This document shows, piece after piece, positions 44,843 to 54,197 of a stretch of DNA of 58,777 bases; position 1 is the stretch's first letter; every line of letters starts with the position of its first letter. The position numbers and the translations under genes were made by a program. Source of the DNA: Verrucomicrobiota bacterium (GTDB lineage: Bacteria; Verrucomicrobiota; Verrucomicrobiia; Limisphaerales; SIBE01); assembly GCA_016209525.1 (NCBI GenBank), contig JACQWK010000605.1, positions 1-58,777 of the forward strand, in the 5' to 3' direction. The notes under the pieces were generated by a model. The model was not told the origin of the DNA and made no database searches. It was given only the letters and a program-made list of their open reading frames with translations.

Positions 44843-45601
44843 GTGCGGCACTCCAGCGAGCCACCACCCAGTTCGACCCAGTCTAAACCTCTGCTGTTTG
44901 CCACCACGCACTGGAGTGTTGTGCTCGCGGTCGGGCAGACCGACTCGCCGGGCTCGGCTCAAGCCTTGGAACGACTTTGTTCCACCTATTGGTACCCGCT
45001 CTATGCCTACGTTCGGCGTCGCGGTTACAGCCAAGAGGACGCGCTGGACCTCACGCAGTCGTTCTTCGCTCATCTGCTCAAGAGGGATGCCTTGAAGCAG
45101 GTCTCTTCGGAAAAGGGCAAGTTCCGCTCCTTCTTGCTCGCTTCGCTCAATTACTTCCTGGCCGACGTCCGCGACCGCTCCCTCGCCCAGAAACGCGGAG
45201 GTGGCTTGGAGGTGATCTCATTCGACGCGCAAGAGGCTGAGGAACGCTACCGGCTTGAACCGGTCGATTCCCGGAGCTCGGACCGCATCTTCGAGCGGCG
45301 GTGGGCTTTGACGATGCTGGACCAAGTGCTCTCCCGACTGGAGCAGGAGTTCGTCGCCGCCGGAAAAGCAGGGCATTTCCAAAAACTGCGCGGGTTCCTC
45401 GTCGAAGGGGCGGGGAGCAACACCTACGCCAAGGCCACCTGTGAATTGGGACTGACAAAGGATGCGGTCAAGAAAGCGGTGCAACGGATGCGACGCCGGT
45501 ACTCCGAACTCTTCCGAGAAGAGGTCACAAACACAGTCGCCAATTCGGCGGAAGCGGATGAGGAATTGAGATACTTGTGCGCCATCATGACCGAAGAGTG
45601 A
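44843..45601 (+). CDS. ECF-type RNA polymerase sigma factor
   Basis: The protein matches ECF-like sigma factors common in Verrucomicrobia and planctomycetes that begin FATTHWSVVLAV. Region 2 is RLCSTYWYPLYAYVRRRGYS then QEDALDLTQSFFAHLLKRD. Region 4 is YAKATCELGLTKDAVKKAVQ with the DNA-recognition helix. It would direct RNA polymerase to a small regulon, often controlled by a kinase or anti-sigma factor. I chose GTG 44843, since in-frame ATGs at 44606 and 44750 lie in or before a repeat element. No anti-sigma gene is adjacent. The kinase-like gene 3 kb away is a possible partner only by analogy. Confidence 0.82.
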   Translation: MRHSSEPPPSSTQSKPLLFATTHWSVVLAVGQTDSPGSAQALERLCSTYWYPLYAYVRRRGYSQEDALDLTQSFFAHLLKRDALKQVSSEKGKFRSFLLASLNYFLADVRDRSLAQKRGGGLEVISFDAQEAEERYRLEPVDSRSSDRIFERRWALTMLDQVLSRLEQEFVAAGKAGHFQKLRGFLVEGAGSNTYAKATCELGLTKDAVKKAVQRMRRRYSELFREEVTNTVANSAEADEELRYLCAIMTEE

Positions 45602-45794
45602 GATGGGCTTTTCGGGCTCGCGTTGCCGCCGTCCGGTAATGGCAACGAGGTCTCCACGCGCCGATCATCAGCGAGTCCCTTGCTTGGGTTCCGGAAAGAA
45701 GAACATGCGACCGATCCACCTTCTTGCTCCACCTCTGGATGGCAGCCACGCAAGAGCCGTCACATCCTTGGGACCATGAACCGAGGATTCGGCT

Positions 45795-45863
45795 GGAGCG
45801 CGGGCGGCTCGCCCGCACTCTTGGACGAGGTGGAGAAACTCGCGGGCGAGCCGCCCGCGCTCC
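45795..45863. repeat. perfect 22-bp inverted repeat
   Basis: Positions 45795-45816 are the exact reverse complement of 45842-45863, with a 25-nt loop. The arm is GGAGCGCGGGCGGCTCGCCC plus GC. It is one of the strongest stem-loops in the window. Confidence 0.85.
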
Positions 45864-45930
45864 GATCAGTCGGTTCATGGAGAGCCCCCACGCCAAATTT
45901 GGCGCGCATTGAGACCTTGAACCGGAGCTC

Positions 45931-46006
45931 GGTAGGGCGCGTCTGTCCCAGCGCGCCGTTCTTCAGGCACCGTTCTTTCGGCGCGCAGAGACAGGCGCGC
46001 CCTACC
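45931..46006. repeat. GGTAGGGCGC-type palindrome
   Basis: The left arm 45931-45960 pairs with 45971-46006. The outer ends GGTAGGGCGCG and CGCGCCCTACC are perfect. The boundary sequence GTAGGGC is shared with the elements at 2649, 14371 and 40460. Confidence 0.8.
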
Positions 46007-46214
46007 TTGCGGTTCATGGAGAGGCTCCAAGTACTTCGTGCGTGAAGCGGGGCCATGAACCCCGTTCCTTGGTGGGGCGAGACTCTGTCGAGCTCTGGAC
46101 TCCTTCCTGGCCAAGAAGTCAGGGCTCGACAGGAGTCTCCTCACCTTGAAGTTCAAAAACTGCGCCGTCAATTGATCGACTTCAGGAGCCAGCAATAGTA
46201 TAAGCGCCGAGCCT

Positions 46215-47519
46215 ATGACCATCGACGCGACTTCAGTCCGATCTTCAGCCTGGCGCTGGTCCGTGTGCGGCCTCTTGTTGTGCGCTTCCATGCTCATGTA
46301 CATGGACCGCCAAACGTTGCCGAGCGTCGCGACCCGGATTACGCGAGAGTTCAGCCTGAGCCAGGAACAATACGGGGTCCTGGAGATGAGTTTCAGCTAC
46401 GCGTTCGCCGCCGGGGCTTTCGCTTTTGGGTTCATCGCGGATTTGTGGAGCGTGCGCTGGCTGTATCCGGCGCTGCTGATGGCGTGGTCGGCGATGGGTT
46501 TCCTGACCGGCGTGGTGGAGACCTACAGCGGGTTGCTCGTTTGCCGGACGTTGCTGGGTTTCTTCGAGGCTGGCCACTGGCCGTGCGCGATCAAGACGAC
46601 CCAACGGCTGCTTTCTCGGGAGCAGCGGACGATGGGCAACAGCGTCCTGCAAAGCGGCGCTTCCTTTGGCGCAATTTTCACTCCGCTGGTCATGAATTGG
46701 ATGTTGGCGGGCCGAACGGAGCCCGGGTTGTGGCGGCAACCGTTTCTCGTCATTGGCAGCTTTGGTGTCCTCTGGCTGATCGCGTGGTTTTCGCTGCTGC
46801 GCGCCCCCGACTTCGGCACTCCTTCGCCAATCGCCTCCGAACCGCAGACAAGCTCTGAGTTTTCCGAGGGCGAAGGGAGCTTCTGGCGCATCTTGCTCAA
46901 CCGCCGCTTCTTCGTTTTGGTGGCGATCGTTTCCTGCATCAACACTTGCTGGCAAATCATCCGGGCCTGGCTGCCGAAATTCCTGCAAGAGGGCCGTGGC
47001 TACACCGAATCCGACGCCCTCTATTTCAATTCGCTCTATTATGTGGCGACCGATGTGGGCTGCCTAGGCGCGGGGGCCACCTCGCTTTGGTTGGTCAAAC
47101 GCGGTTTCACGGTGCACGGCTCGCGAGCGCTGGTCTATGGCTGTTGCGCGGGACTCACCGCGCTGACTGCGGCGGCGGTCTTGATGCCCAAGGGATGGGT
47201 GTTGCTCGCGCTGCTGCTGGTGGTCGGCGCGGGCGCATTGGGCCTCTTCCCCTGCTATTATTCCTTCACCCAAGAATTGAGCACACGGCACCAAGGCAAG
47301 GTCACAGGGTTTCTCGGCACGGCCGCCTGGGTCACGGCCGCACCCATGCAGAAGTTTTTCGGCCGCCTCGTGGACCAGACCGGCTCCTTTGACCTCGGGT
47401 TGGCGCTGGTCGGCTGGCTCCCGCTGATCGCGTTTGTTTTTCTGTGGCTGTTCTGGAATCGCTCGGAGCGAAAGGCGGGCACTTCAAGTCCGGACTGCGA
47501 CGCAGGCAAAGTGCGCTGA
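46215..47519 (+). CDS. MFS transporter, ACS/hexuronate-type family
   Basis: A 434-residue membrane protein with twelve hydrophobic segments. The sequence MDRQTLPSVATRITREFSLS after TM1 and FEAGHWPCAIKTTQRLLSRE before TM5 are characteristic of the anion:cation symporter group, which includes hexuronate (ExuT) and sugar-acid transporters. It probably imports an organic anion with protons or sodium. Substrate is unknown. It lies alone on the plus strand, preceded by the repeat region at 45602-46214. It ends shortly before a further repeat. Confidence 0.88.
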   Translation: MTIDATSVRSSAWRWSVCGLLLCASMLMYMDRQTLPSVATRITREFSLSQEQYGVLEMSFSYAFAAGAFAFGFIADLWSVRWLYPALLMAWSAMGFLTGVVETYSGLLVCRTLLGFFEAGHWPCAIKTTQRLLSREQRTMGNSVLQSGASFGAIFTPLVMNWMLAGRTEPGLWRQPFLVIGSFGVLWLIAWFSLLRAPDFGTPSPIASEPQTSSEFSEGEGSFWRILLNRRFFVLVAIVSCINTCWQIIRAWLPKFLQEGRGYTESDALYFNSLYYVATDVGCLGAGATSLWLVKRGFTVHGSRALVYGCCAGLTALTAAAVLMPKGWVLLALLLVVGAGALGLFPCYYSFTQELSTRHQGKVTGFLGTAAWVTAAPMQKFFGRLVDQTGSFDLGLALVGWLPLIAFVFLWLFWNRSERKAGTSSPDCDAGKVR

Positions 47520-47606
47520 ATTCAGCGCCGGACACTGCAGCGACCACTCTCAGATTCAAGCCGCGATCGGCGAACTCCCGGAAGCATGAGACGCCGCGAA
47601 GCGCTT

Positions 47607-47680
47607 GGAGTGCGTGCGATTTATCGCCGCTTTGGATTCTGACCGCGGTGGAGAAAGCGGCGATCAATCGCGCGCACTCC
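47607..47680. repeat. GGAGTGC-type long inverted repeat
   Basis: Arms 47607-47633 and 47654-47680 pair with two mismatches in 27. The left arm reads GGAGTGCGTGCGATTTATCG then CCGCTTT. A diverged copy lies at 40841-40960. The remainder of the 47520-47878 gap shows no gene. Confidence 0.85.
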
Positions 47681-47878
47681 AGACGCTAGCGCGCCGCGGC
47701 TCACCTCGGAAACAGGCCGGCAGCCACAGATGCAAGAGTCGCTGTCGTGCTGCCTGTGAATCCTTGGTCCCGGAGCAGCCGAGGTGACGAGGCTCTGACT
47801 CAAGGAATCTCAAATTTGAAATCTCAGATTGACGGTACGCCTCCTTGCATCGGCTGCTACGAATCTTTGGACAGGCTC

Positions 47879-50158
47879 TCAGGGTTTGCCGGTTTTCTTT
47901 AGGAGACTCGCGGCTTTCCGGATCTCCGCAGCGTAGCGCTTCAGAGCGTCAGCCGCATGCCGGATTTCCTGATCGGCCTCCTCCCACTTCCGCTCTTCGA
48001 TGGCTTCGCGCACGCCCGGGAGCGTCTTCACCCCGTAACCTGTGTAGAAGCCCGGCGCGTAAATCTGATGGCGGAACCAGGGCCGGCGCGGAAGCCCCTT
48101 CTCGCTTAAGAGGGCTCGCTCGGAGTGGAAAAGCGCACGATTCAGCGCCAGCAGGTCGGCTTTGGCTGGAGCCTGTTTTCCATCCAGAACACTTCGCAGC
48201 GCTTGGTGGTACGATTCGGCGGCAGCTTTCAAGTCCTCGGCGGCATTTTGCAGCAAAGCAAAGTTGAAGAAGGGAACCGGCTCTTTGGGCTTCGGCGGCA
48301 CGAACGGCAGCGTGGGATCGGCGGCCAGTTTCGGCAGCCCTTCCTCCAGAAGTTGATTGGCTTGTTCGGTCGATTTGCGCAGATCATCCGCCAGTTTTGT
48401 GACTTCGCCAAGATAACGGGAATAGGTCTGGCTGGCGCCGCGAAAGTCGAAGGGCAGGACTTCGGCGTCGGCCAGACGGAGCGTCAGTCGTCCGCAAACT
48501 TTTGCAAGCGCCAGGCAGTAGTCAAATCCGGGATCGAGGAAGCGCGTGAAATGGTCGAACGTGTCGAAGCAAGTGTGGTATTCGCCCCCTTGGGCTTCGC
48601 CCGTAAACCGCACGTCGAAGGACGCGATGCCCAGATGCTGCAAAAAAGGAGTGTAGTCTGAGCCCGAGCCGAGCGCTCCCAGATACAAGTCGCGGCGTTC
48701 CTTGGCCAGTTTCTTGCGTTCCTCGGTGCCGTTGACCAGCCAAGAGGCCCGCAACCGATCCGAGACGCTGGCGCCGGTTTGCGGATCGACAACTTCGTGC
48801 GCGGCTTGCGCCGCGAGCGTCTCCAGCGCATGCGAGCCGGCTACCCCCAGGAAACCGCGCGAAGTGCCGTCGGTGTTGACGTAGGCCACCGCCTTCTCGC
48901 GCAATTCGGCCGCGTGATGCTCGCACCATTCGGTCGAGCCCAGCAACGCCGGTTCCTCCGCGTCCCAGACGCAAAACAGCAGCGTGCGCTTGGGATACCA
49001 GCCGGTTTTTTCACGCAGCATCCCGAAGGCGCGGGCTTGTTCGAGCAACGGCACCAGCCCGCTCATCGGATCACGCGCGCCGATGACCCAGGCATCATGG
49101 TGATTGCCCCGCAAGACCCATTCGTCCGGATATTCGCTGCCTTTCAGGCGGGCAATGATGTTGTGAGCCGGCACCAGCCCCCAATTGAATTCGAGTTTGA
49201 GGCGGGCGACCGTCTTGCCGCTCCCGCCGAAGCGGTAGGTCAACGGCAACGCTCCCTTCCAATGGTCCGGAACGACCGGGCCATCGAGCGCGCGCAGCAA
49301 TTTCTCCGCGTCCACCGATGAAATCGGGAGCACCGGAATCTTCATGATGGTGTCCGCTTGATCGCGTGGGAGCCGTTGCGCGTCTTGTGTCGCGCCGCGA
49401 AACGGGGTGAGGGGATCGCCCGCCCGGACGGGCATGTCCAGCACGGAACCCCGCTGCACGGCGGTGTCGTGCTTGAAGGCGCCGTCCGGATAGGCGGAAC
49501 CTTGAGTGTAGCCGTCGTCGCCCGGATCGTTGAAGATGATGCAGCCGATCGCGCCTTTCTCATGCGCGACTTTCGGTTTGATGCCGCGCCACGAGCCGCC
49601 GTACCGCGTGATCACGATTTTGCCCTTCACGTCGATGCCGAAGCGCTCCAGCACTTCGTAGTCGTCGGACAATCCACGATTGGCGTAAACGAGCGGCCCG
49701 ACCACCTCGCCGTCCCCGGAGTATGCGTTGTAAGGAGGCAAGGCTTCGGCGCGCAACGCCTCGGCGACGGCATCTGAGCCGATAATCTGCTCCGTCAGCG
49801 GTAGCGTGACCGGATAGGGCCGCAAGAGTTGGAGCTCGCGAGTCTTGGGCCGGGGAATGAGGACGTGATAAATCTCCAACTCGGTTTCATAGCCCCACGA
49901 CCGAAACAGGCCGGCGATAAACTCGGCGTTTTCTTTGGCTTTGGGCGAGCCGGCATGGTGCGGGCGCGTCGTCATTTGGCGCATCCAAAGCTCCAAATTC
50001 TTGGCGTCGAGCAATGACTCATACGCGGCTTCGCGCTGCAATTGCTTGGTCCCATCTTCGGGACGAAAACCAAACGGGGTTCGATCGGCGGGGGATTCGG
50101 CCGCATCACTGGACGCCGCCCAGAAGATAGCCAGAAATAGGAAGGCTCTCGGTGTCAT
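47879..50158 (-). CDS. M28-family metallopeptidase (glutamate carboxypeptidase II-like)
   Basis: A 759-residue exported protein with a signal peptide (FLFLAIFWAASSDAAE). A protease-associated domain (YANRGLSDDYEVLERFGIDV, IGCIIFNDPGDDGYTQG) is inserted before the M28 zinc domain. Zinc ligands are visible in NHHDAWVIGARDPMSG, WDAEEPALLGS, VNTDG and YHTCFD. A helical C-terminal dimerisation domain like that of the transferrin receptor follows. It should remove C-terminal acidic residues or cut dipeptides in the periplasm or outside. It is convergent with the transporter gene and divergent from blaI, with 158 bp between. Confidence 0.94.
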   Translation of the reverse strand: MTPRAFLFLAIFWAASSDAAESPADRTPFGFRPEDGTKQLQREAAYESLLDAKNLELWMRQMTTRPHHAGSPKAKENAEFIAGLFRSWGYETELEIYHVLIPRPKTRELQLLRPYPVTLPLTEQIIGSDAVAEALRAEALPPYNAYSGDGEVVGPLVYANRGLSDDYEVLERFGIDVKGKIVITRYGGSWRGIKPKVAHEKGAIGCIIFNDPGDDGYTQGSAYPDGAFKHDTAVQRGSVLDMPVRAGDPLTPFRGATQDAQRLPRDQADTIMKIPVLPISSVDAEKLLRALDGPVVPDHWKGALPLTYRFGGSGKTVARLKLEFNWGLVPAHNIIARLKGSEYPDEWVLRGNHHDAWVIGARDPMSGLVPLLEQARAFGMLREKTGWYPKRTLLFCVWDAEEPALLGSTEWCEHHAAELREKAVAYVNTDGTSRGFLGVAGSHALETLAAQAAHEVVDPQTGASVSDRLRASWLVNGTEERKKLAKERRDLYLGALGSGSDYTPFLQHLGIASFDVRFTGEAQGGEYHTCFDTFDHFTRFLDPGFDYCLALAKVCGRLTLRLADAEVLPFDFRGASQTYSRYLGEVTKLADDLRKSTEQANQLLEEGLPKLAADPTLPFVPPKPKEPVPFFNFALLQNAAEDLKAAAESYHQALRSVLDGKQAPAKADLLALNRALFHSERALLSEKGLPRRPWFRHQIYAPGFYTGYGVKTLPGVREAIEERKWEEADQEIRHAADALKRYAAEIRKAASLLKKTGKP

Positions 50159-50257
50159 GTGCGGCGAATGCTATCACGCTTGGCCTGTTCATGTCTATTT
50201 CGCTCCGATTCCGGGCGTGATTATTCAGTCGCTCAATACTCACGGATCAGAAACTTG

Positions 50258-50287
50258 TTGACTTAAAAATCACAATTGTGCTAATTA
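50258..50287 (+). promoter_or_regulatory. candidate promoter/operator for the BlaI-type gene
   Basis: A -35-like TTGACT at 50258-50263 is followed by 17 bp whose last ten, CACAATTGTG (50271-50280), form a perfect palindrome. The following bases (CTAATTAG) are a weak -10 region. A palindrome placed between promoter elements is the usual arrangement for autoregulation by BlaI/MecI repressors. The sequence does not match the classical TACA-TGTA mecI operator. Confidence 0.4.
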
Positions 50288-50316
50288 GACAATCACAACC
50301 GTAATATTTCAAGTCT

Positions 50317-50691
50317 ATGCCGCACCTGCCGAAAATCTCCGAAGCCGAATGGGAAGTCATGAAAGCGCTCTGGCAGCGCTCGCCCCAAACCGCCAACGAA
50401 CTGGCCGAGGCCGTTGCGCCGCCCAACGAATGGAATCCCCTTACGGTCAAAACCCTCATCAACCGTCTGGTCCGGAAGAAGGCGATTGGCCGCACCAAGC
50501 AAGGCCGCGCCTTTCTCTTCCACCCGCTCATTCAGCAAGCGGACTGCGCCGTGGCGGAGACAGAGTCGTTTGTGGAGCGCGTCTTCAACGGGTCGCTGAA
50601 CCCCATGCTGACGTTTCTGGTGCAGCGGAAGAAACTCTCCCGAGGGCAAATTGCGGAGCTGAAAAAGATCCTGGAAGAAGAAGAAGGCTAG
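50317..50691 (+). CDS. BlaI/MecI-family transcriptional repressor
   Basis: A 124-residue winged-helix protein beginning PKISEAEWEVMKALWQRSPQ with the recognition helix NPLTVKTLINRLVRKKAIGR. The C-terminal helices (LNPMLTFLVQRKKLSRGQIA) serve dimerisation. BlaI repressors are cleaved by the M56 protease domain of BlaR1/MecR1, which relieves repression. The next gene encodes such a protease with leucine-rich repeats, so it is the probable partner. The preceding palindrome is a likely operator. Confidence 0.93.
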   Translation: MPHLPKISEAEWEVMKALWQRSPQTANELAEAVAPPNEWNPLTVKTLINRLVRKKAIGRTKQGRAFLFHPLIQQADCAVAETESFVERVFNGSLNPMLTFLVQRKKLSRGQIAELKKILEEEEG

Positions 50692-50739
50692 GCTGGTGCA
50701 ATACCGTCTGCGAATATCCATCTTTCCATAAGCAAATGC

Positions 50740-50906
50740 ACCCCTCACCCCTACCCTCTCCCCGCGCTGATGAATGCGAAGCCGGCACAAGCGCGGGGAG
50801 AGGGAGAGACTTTGCGGCGTCTGTGGTTGGGTCACTGATAAGTGAAATTTTCCAGCGCGGGAGATTAGCGTCCCCTCTCCTGGGGGAGAGGGTGAGGGTG
50901 AGGGCG
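50740..50906. repeat. composite CCCTCTCCCC-type inverted repeat
   Basis: A perfect 15-bp arm pair is 50754-50768 with 50790-50804. A smaller hairpin CCCTCTCC/GGAGAGGG lies at 50873-50892. The outer CACCCCTCACCCCTACCC text is roughly the reverse complement of GAGGGTGAGGGTGAGGG at its end. The element separates the blaI-type gene from the first M56-LRR gene and resembles 9891-9950. Confidence 0.75.
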
Positions 50907-50947
50907 ATTCACCGTTTCCATTGAGGAGACACGGCTCAGCGAAATCT

Positions 50948-53938
50948 ATGCATACGAACTCTGTGTTGATGTTCATTTTCGAATGCGTGGTCAAATCTTC
51001 GTGGCAGGCCGCCGTGCTGGTTGGCTTGGTCCTGGCCGTGCAGCGGCTTTTGGCCGGCAAACTCTCCCCGCGCTGGCGCTACGGCCTTTGGTTCTTGGTG
51101 CTGGCTCGCTTGCTGATCCCGGTCGCGCCTGAAAGCGCTTTCAGCATTTACAACCTGGCCCCTGACAGGGCGGCCTACTCGCGAGCCGAATCGGGCTCGT
51201 TTGGGCGCGAACCCGCCATGGCGAATGCCGAACCCCAAAGGGCGTCAGCCCAAATCCGCCAATCCACCAATCCACCAATCCATCAATCCTATTTGCCTCC
51301 TCCGCCTGCCAGCCAACGGCTCTCCGTGCAGGCGTGGCTGATTGCGCTGTGGCTGGCCGGAATCGCGGTCCTCGCCGGTTATTTTGCATGGGCGATGATT
51401 CGGTTTGGCCGTCGCGTGCGGCGCCATTTCAAGGTGAACGAAGCGTCCGTGATCGCCCTGCTGGAAGAAGCCAAGCGCGTCGTGGGCGTGCGGGTGCCGG
51501 TGCAATTGGTGGAGACCTTGGAGACGCCGGTGCCGGCCATGTTCGGCTTGGTCCGGCCCCGCTTGTTGATGCCCTGGCGGTTTGCGGAGAGTTTTTCGGC
51601 GGAAGAACTGCGGCTCGTCTTCCTGCACGAACTGACGCATTTGAAGCGGCGCGATCACGTCGTGAACTGGTTCATGTTCCTTGCGACGCTGATCCACTGG
51701 TTCAATCCGTTCGTCTGGCTGGCGTTCGCCCGGATGCGCGCGGACCGGGAACTGGCCTGCGACGAGCACGTGCTGTCGCTCTCGCCCGAGCGCCAGAACC
51801 AGGATTACGGGCAAATGCTCATCAAACTGCTGGAGGGCTTGCCTCGCCCGGCGCGTCTGCCCGGATTGATCGGAATTGTCGAAAACACCAACCAACTCAA
51901 AAGGAGAATCACTATGATCGCGAAATTCAAACGCCCGGCGCGCTGGTCCGTGCTGCTGGCGCTGCCAGTCATCGCGCTCGGCCTCATCACGTTGACCGAT
52001 GCGCAAACCAAGAAGGAAAGAGCCGACAAGGAAATTATTGCCGAGATCGAGAAACTTGGAGGCAAGGTCAAGTATGACGAGATCAGACCGGAACGGCCGG
52101 TGATCAGCGTGGATTTCTTCGTTAACGACGAGGATTGGTGGAAATCCGATCAGCCCCTAATGAAGGTTGATGACGCCATGCTGAGTCGTTTTGCCGTGTT
52201 CAAAGAACTGGAAGAACTCGATCTGACCGACGCTCAAATCACTGACGAAGGTTTGGCGTACCTCAAGCCGTTCACGCGACTCAAGAAACTGAGCTTGCTT
52301 TCCACGAGAATCGACGGATCGGGCCTCCGACACCTCCGGGCACTCACCCATCTCATCGACTTGGATCTGCGGGATACCCAGGTAACCGACGCTGGACTGA
52401 GCAACGTCAAAGACTTCCCAAACCTGGAAGTTCTACGTCTCAACTGGGCGAGGAAACTCACAGACGCCGGCTTGGTTCACCTCAAGAGTTTGGTGAACCT
52501 TGAAAAACTCGAACTCTGGGGAACGAAGATCAGCGATGCAGGCGTTGCACATCTGACGAACCTGACGAATCTCAAACACGTGGATTTGAATCAGACGCGG
52601 ATCACCGGGGCCAGTTGGGACATTCTTTGCGGCTTCACCAATCTCACCGAACTACGGATATCATCGACCGGAATTTCCGACGCCGGTCTTGCGCAGCTTA
52701 AGCGCTTGCCGAAGCTCGAGGTGTTGCACTTAGGGGGCTCCAAACAAGTCACCGACCTCGCGCTGCAGCAACTCCAGGATTTGCCCCGACTGAAAGTCGT
52801 GAGCTTGAGAGACGGAACTATTTCGGAAGTTGGCTTGATGGCTTTGAAAAATCGACCACCCTTGGAGATTACGACCGGCAGCTACTGGACTCCATTCACC
52901 TTGAGCGGTCCCACAATTACCGACTCGTGTTTGGTTCATCTTAAACGCCTTTCCAAACTCAAGTCCCTTTCTCTTAGGAACACGAGGATCACTGAGCAAG
53001 GGATGGCTCATTTGAAAGAGATTCCCGGTCTGGAGGTCTTGCACCTGACTGGGGCTCAGATCGGCGATTCCCAGTTGGCTCATCTTCGTGAGCTTCGCGA
53101 CCTGAAAGCGCTATTCCTGGCCGATTCCCAAGTAACAGATGCCGGCCTCAAGCATATTCAATCGTTGAGGAAACTTACGGTGCTCGATCTGAAACAGACC
53201 AAGATCACCGATGCGGGTCTGGAGCGTCTTAACGGTTTGTCAGAGCTCGAAATCCTGACTTTGGGCGGAACTCAAGTAAGCGACGCCGGAATGGCTTATC
53301 TGAAAAGCATGAGTAAGCTCTACGACTTGGACTTGTCGAACACGCGAGTTTCCGGCGCAGGCCTAGTCCATCTCTCGGAACTGCAGGAACTGAATTCCTT
53401 GTATCTTTCAGGAACTTCCGTTACCGACACGGGCCTTGCTCCCGTTACGAAACTTTCGAAATTGACCAGTCTGCTCCTGAACAACACACATATTACAGAC
53501 GCCATTTTGCCGCAACTCGCGAGTTTACCAAGACTCGGCGAATTGGGGCTCGGAGGAACGCGGATCACCGATGCCGGGCTGGAGCATCTTAAAGAGATGA
53601 AGTCGCTTTATCGACTGGTTCTCGGTCGAACCAAGACTACGGACGGTGGGTTGGCTCAACTGAAAAAGATTCCTGGCCTTCGCATGCTGAATTTGCAGGG
53701 TGCAGACATCACAGACGCCGGTTTGATCGAAATGACCGGTTTGCCGAACCTCACTGTGACGACATTAACCCAGACGAAGATCACTCGGAATGGCCTTCGT
53801 CACTTGAAGGCGATGAAAAAGCTCGATTGGGTCCGTTTGGACGCTGAGCTGGTTGACGACGAGGTCAGAGCCGATTTTCAGAGAACTCGTCCGGACATCT
53901 CAATTGTTACACGACCCGCGCCGGTTGATTTCCAATAG
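50948..53938 (+). CDS. M56 (BlaR1/MecR1-type) peptidase fused to leucine-rich repeats, copy 1
   Basis: The 996-residue protein has three N-terminal hydrophobic segments (AAVLVGLVLAVQRLL; WRYGLWFLVLARLLIPV; WLIALWLAGIAVLAGYF), then the zinc-protease domain with HELTH (His227, Glu228, His231) and the third ligand in ADRELACDEH. A fourth hydrophobic segment (WSVLLALPVIALGLITL) is followed by a putative outward-facing part of roughly 620 residues. Instead of the penicillin-binding sensor of BlaR1, this consists of about 22 leucine-rich repeats with the consensus LTxLxLxxTxITDAGLxHLK, period 24. ATG 50948 is used. By analogy the protease cleaves the BlaI-type repressor when its sensor is triggered. 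Residues near 105-120 come from an ATCCACCA tandem word. Confidence 0.92.
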   Translation: MHTNSVLMFIFECVVKSSWQAAVLVGLVLAVQRLLAGKLSPRWRYGLWFLVLARLLIPVAPESAFSIYNLAPDRAAYSRAESGSFGREPAMANAEPQRASAQIRQSTNPPIHQSYLPPPPASQRLSVQAWLIALWLAGIAVLAGYFAWAMIRFGRRVRRHFKVNEASVIALLEEAKRVVGVRVPVQLVETLETPVPAMFGLVRPRLLMPWRFAESFSAEELRLVFLHELTHLKRRDHVVNWFMFLATLIHWFNPFVWLAFARMRADRELACDEHVLSLSPERQNQDYGQMLIKLLEGLPRPARLPGLIGIVENTNQLKRRITMIAKFKRPARWSVLLALPVIALGLITLTDAQTKKERADKEIIAEIEKLGGKVKYDEIRPERPVISVDFFVNDEDWWKSDQPLMKVDDAMLSRFAVFKELEELDLTDAQITDEGLAYLKPFTRLKKLSLLSTRIDGSGLRHLRALTHLIDLDLRDTQVTDAGLSNVKDFPNLEVLRLNWARKLTDAGLVHLKSLVNLEKLELWGTKISDAGVAHLTNLTNLKHVDLNQTRITGASWDILCGFTNLTELRISSTGISDAGLAQLKRLPKLEVLHLGGSKQVTDLALQQLQDLPRLKVVSLRDGTISEVGLMALKNRPPLEITTGSYWTPFTLSGPTITDSCLVHLKRLSKLKSLSLRNTRITEQGMAHLKEIPGLEVLHLTGAQIGDSQLAHLRELRDLKALFLADSQVTDAGLKHIQSLRKLTVLDLKQTKITDAGLERLNGLSELEILTLGGTQVSDAGMAYLKSMSKLYDLDLSNTRVSGAGLVHLSELQELNSLYLSGTSVTDTGLAPVTKLSKLTSLLLNNTHITDAILPQLASLPRLGELGLGGTRITDAGLEHLKEMKSLYRLVLGRTKTTDGGLAQLKKIPGLRMLNLQGADITDAGLIEMTGLPNLTVTTLTQTKITRNGLRHLKAMKKLDWVRLDAELVDDEVRADFQRTRPDISIVTRPAPVDFQ

Positions 53939-54197
53939 CCACCTGCCGAAACAAAACAAATCCACGTTCTCGTCATCGAATAAGGGAAGTGCCCAATATG
54001 CAGGCCGATCACTGACGCCGCGCCGCGTCGGGGCGTTTTCTCGGACTGCAGGCTATCCCTGGGCGCGGTGATTCGAACGTGGAGCGCAGCTCGACAGTGT
54101 TCGACAGTGTTGGTTGGGTGGAGCCGCCGCGGCTTGGAATGAACCGCGGTGCAGAATCTTTTGCATCGCGGACGGCAACGTAATCGAAAATATCTCG

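Larger units (their letters stand above)
45602..46214. other. 613-bp intergenic region packed with inverted repeats
   Basis: No gene is supported. Two strong palindromes are described separately (45795-45863 and 45931-46006). Further copies of GGTTCATGGAGAG words occur at about 45870-45885 and 46012-46024, spaced around them. The organisation suggests repeated capture of the same short modules. Confidence 0.6.
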
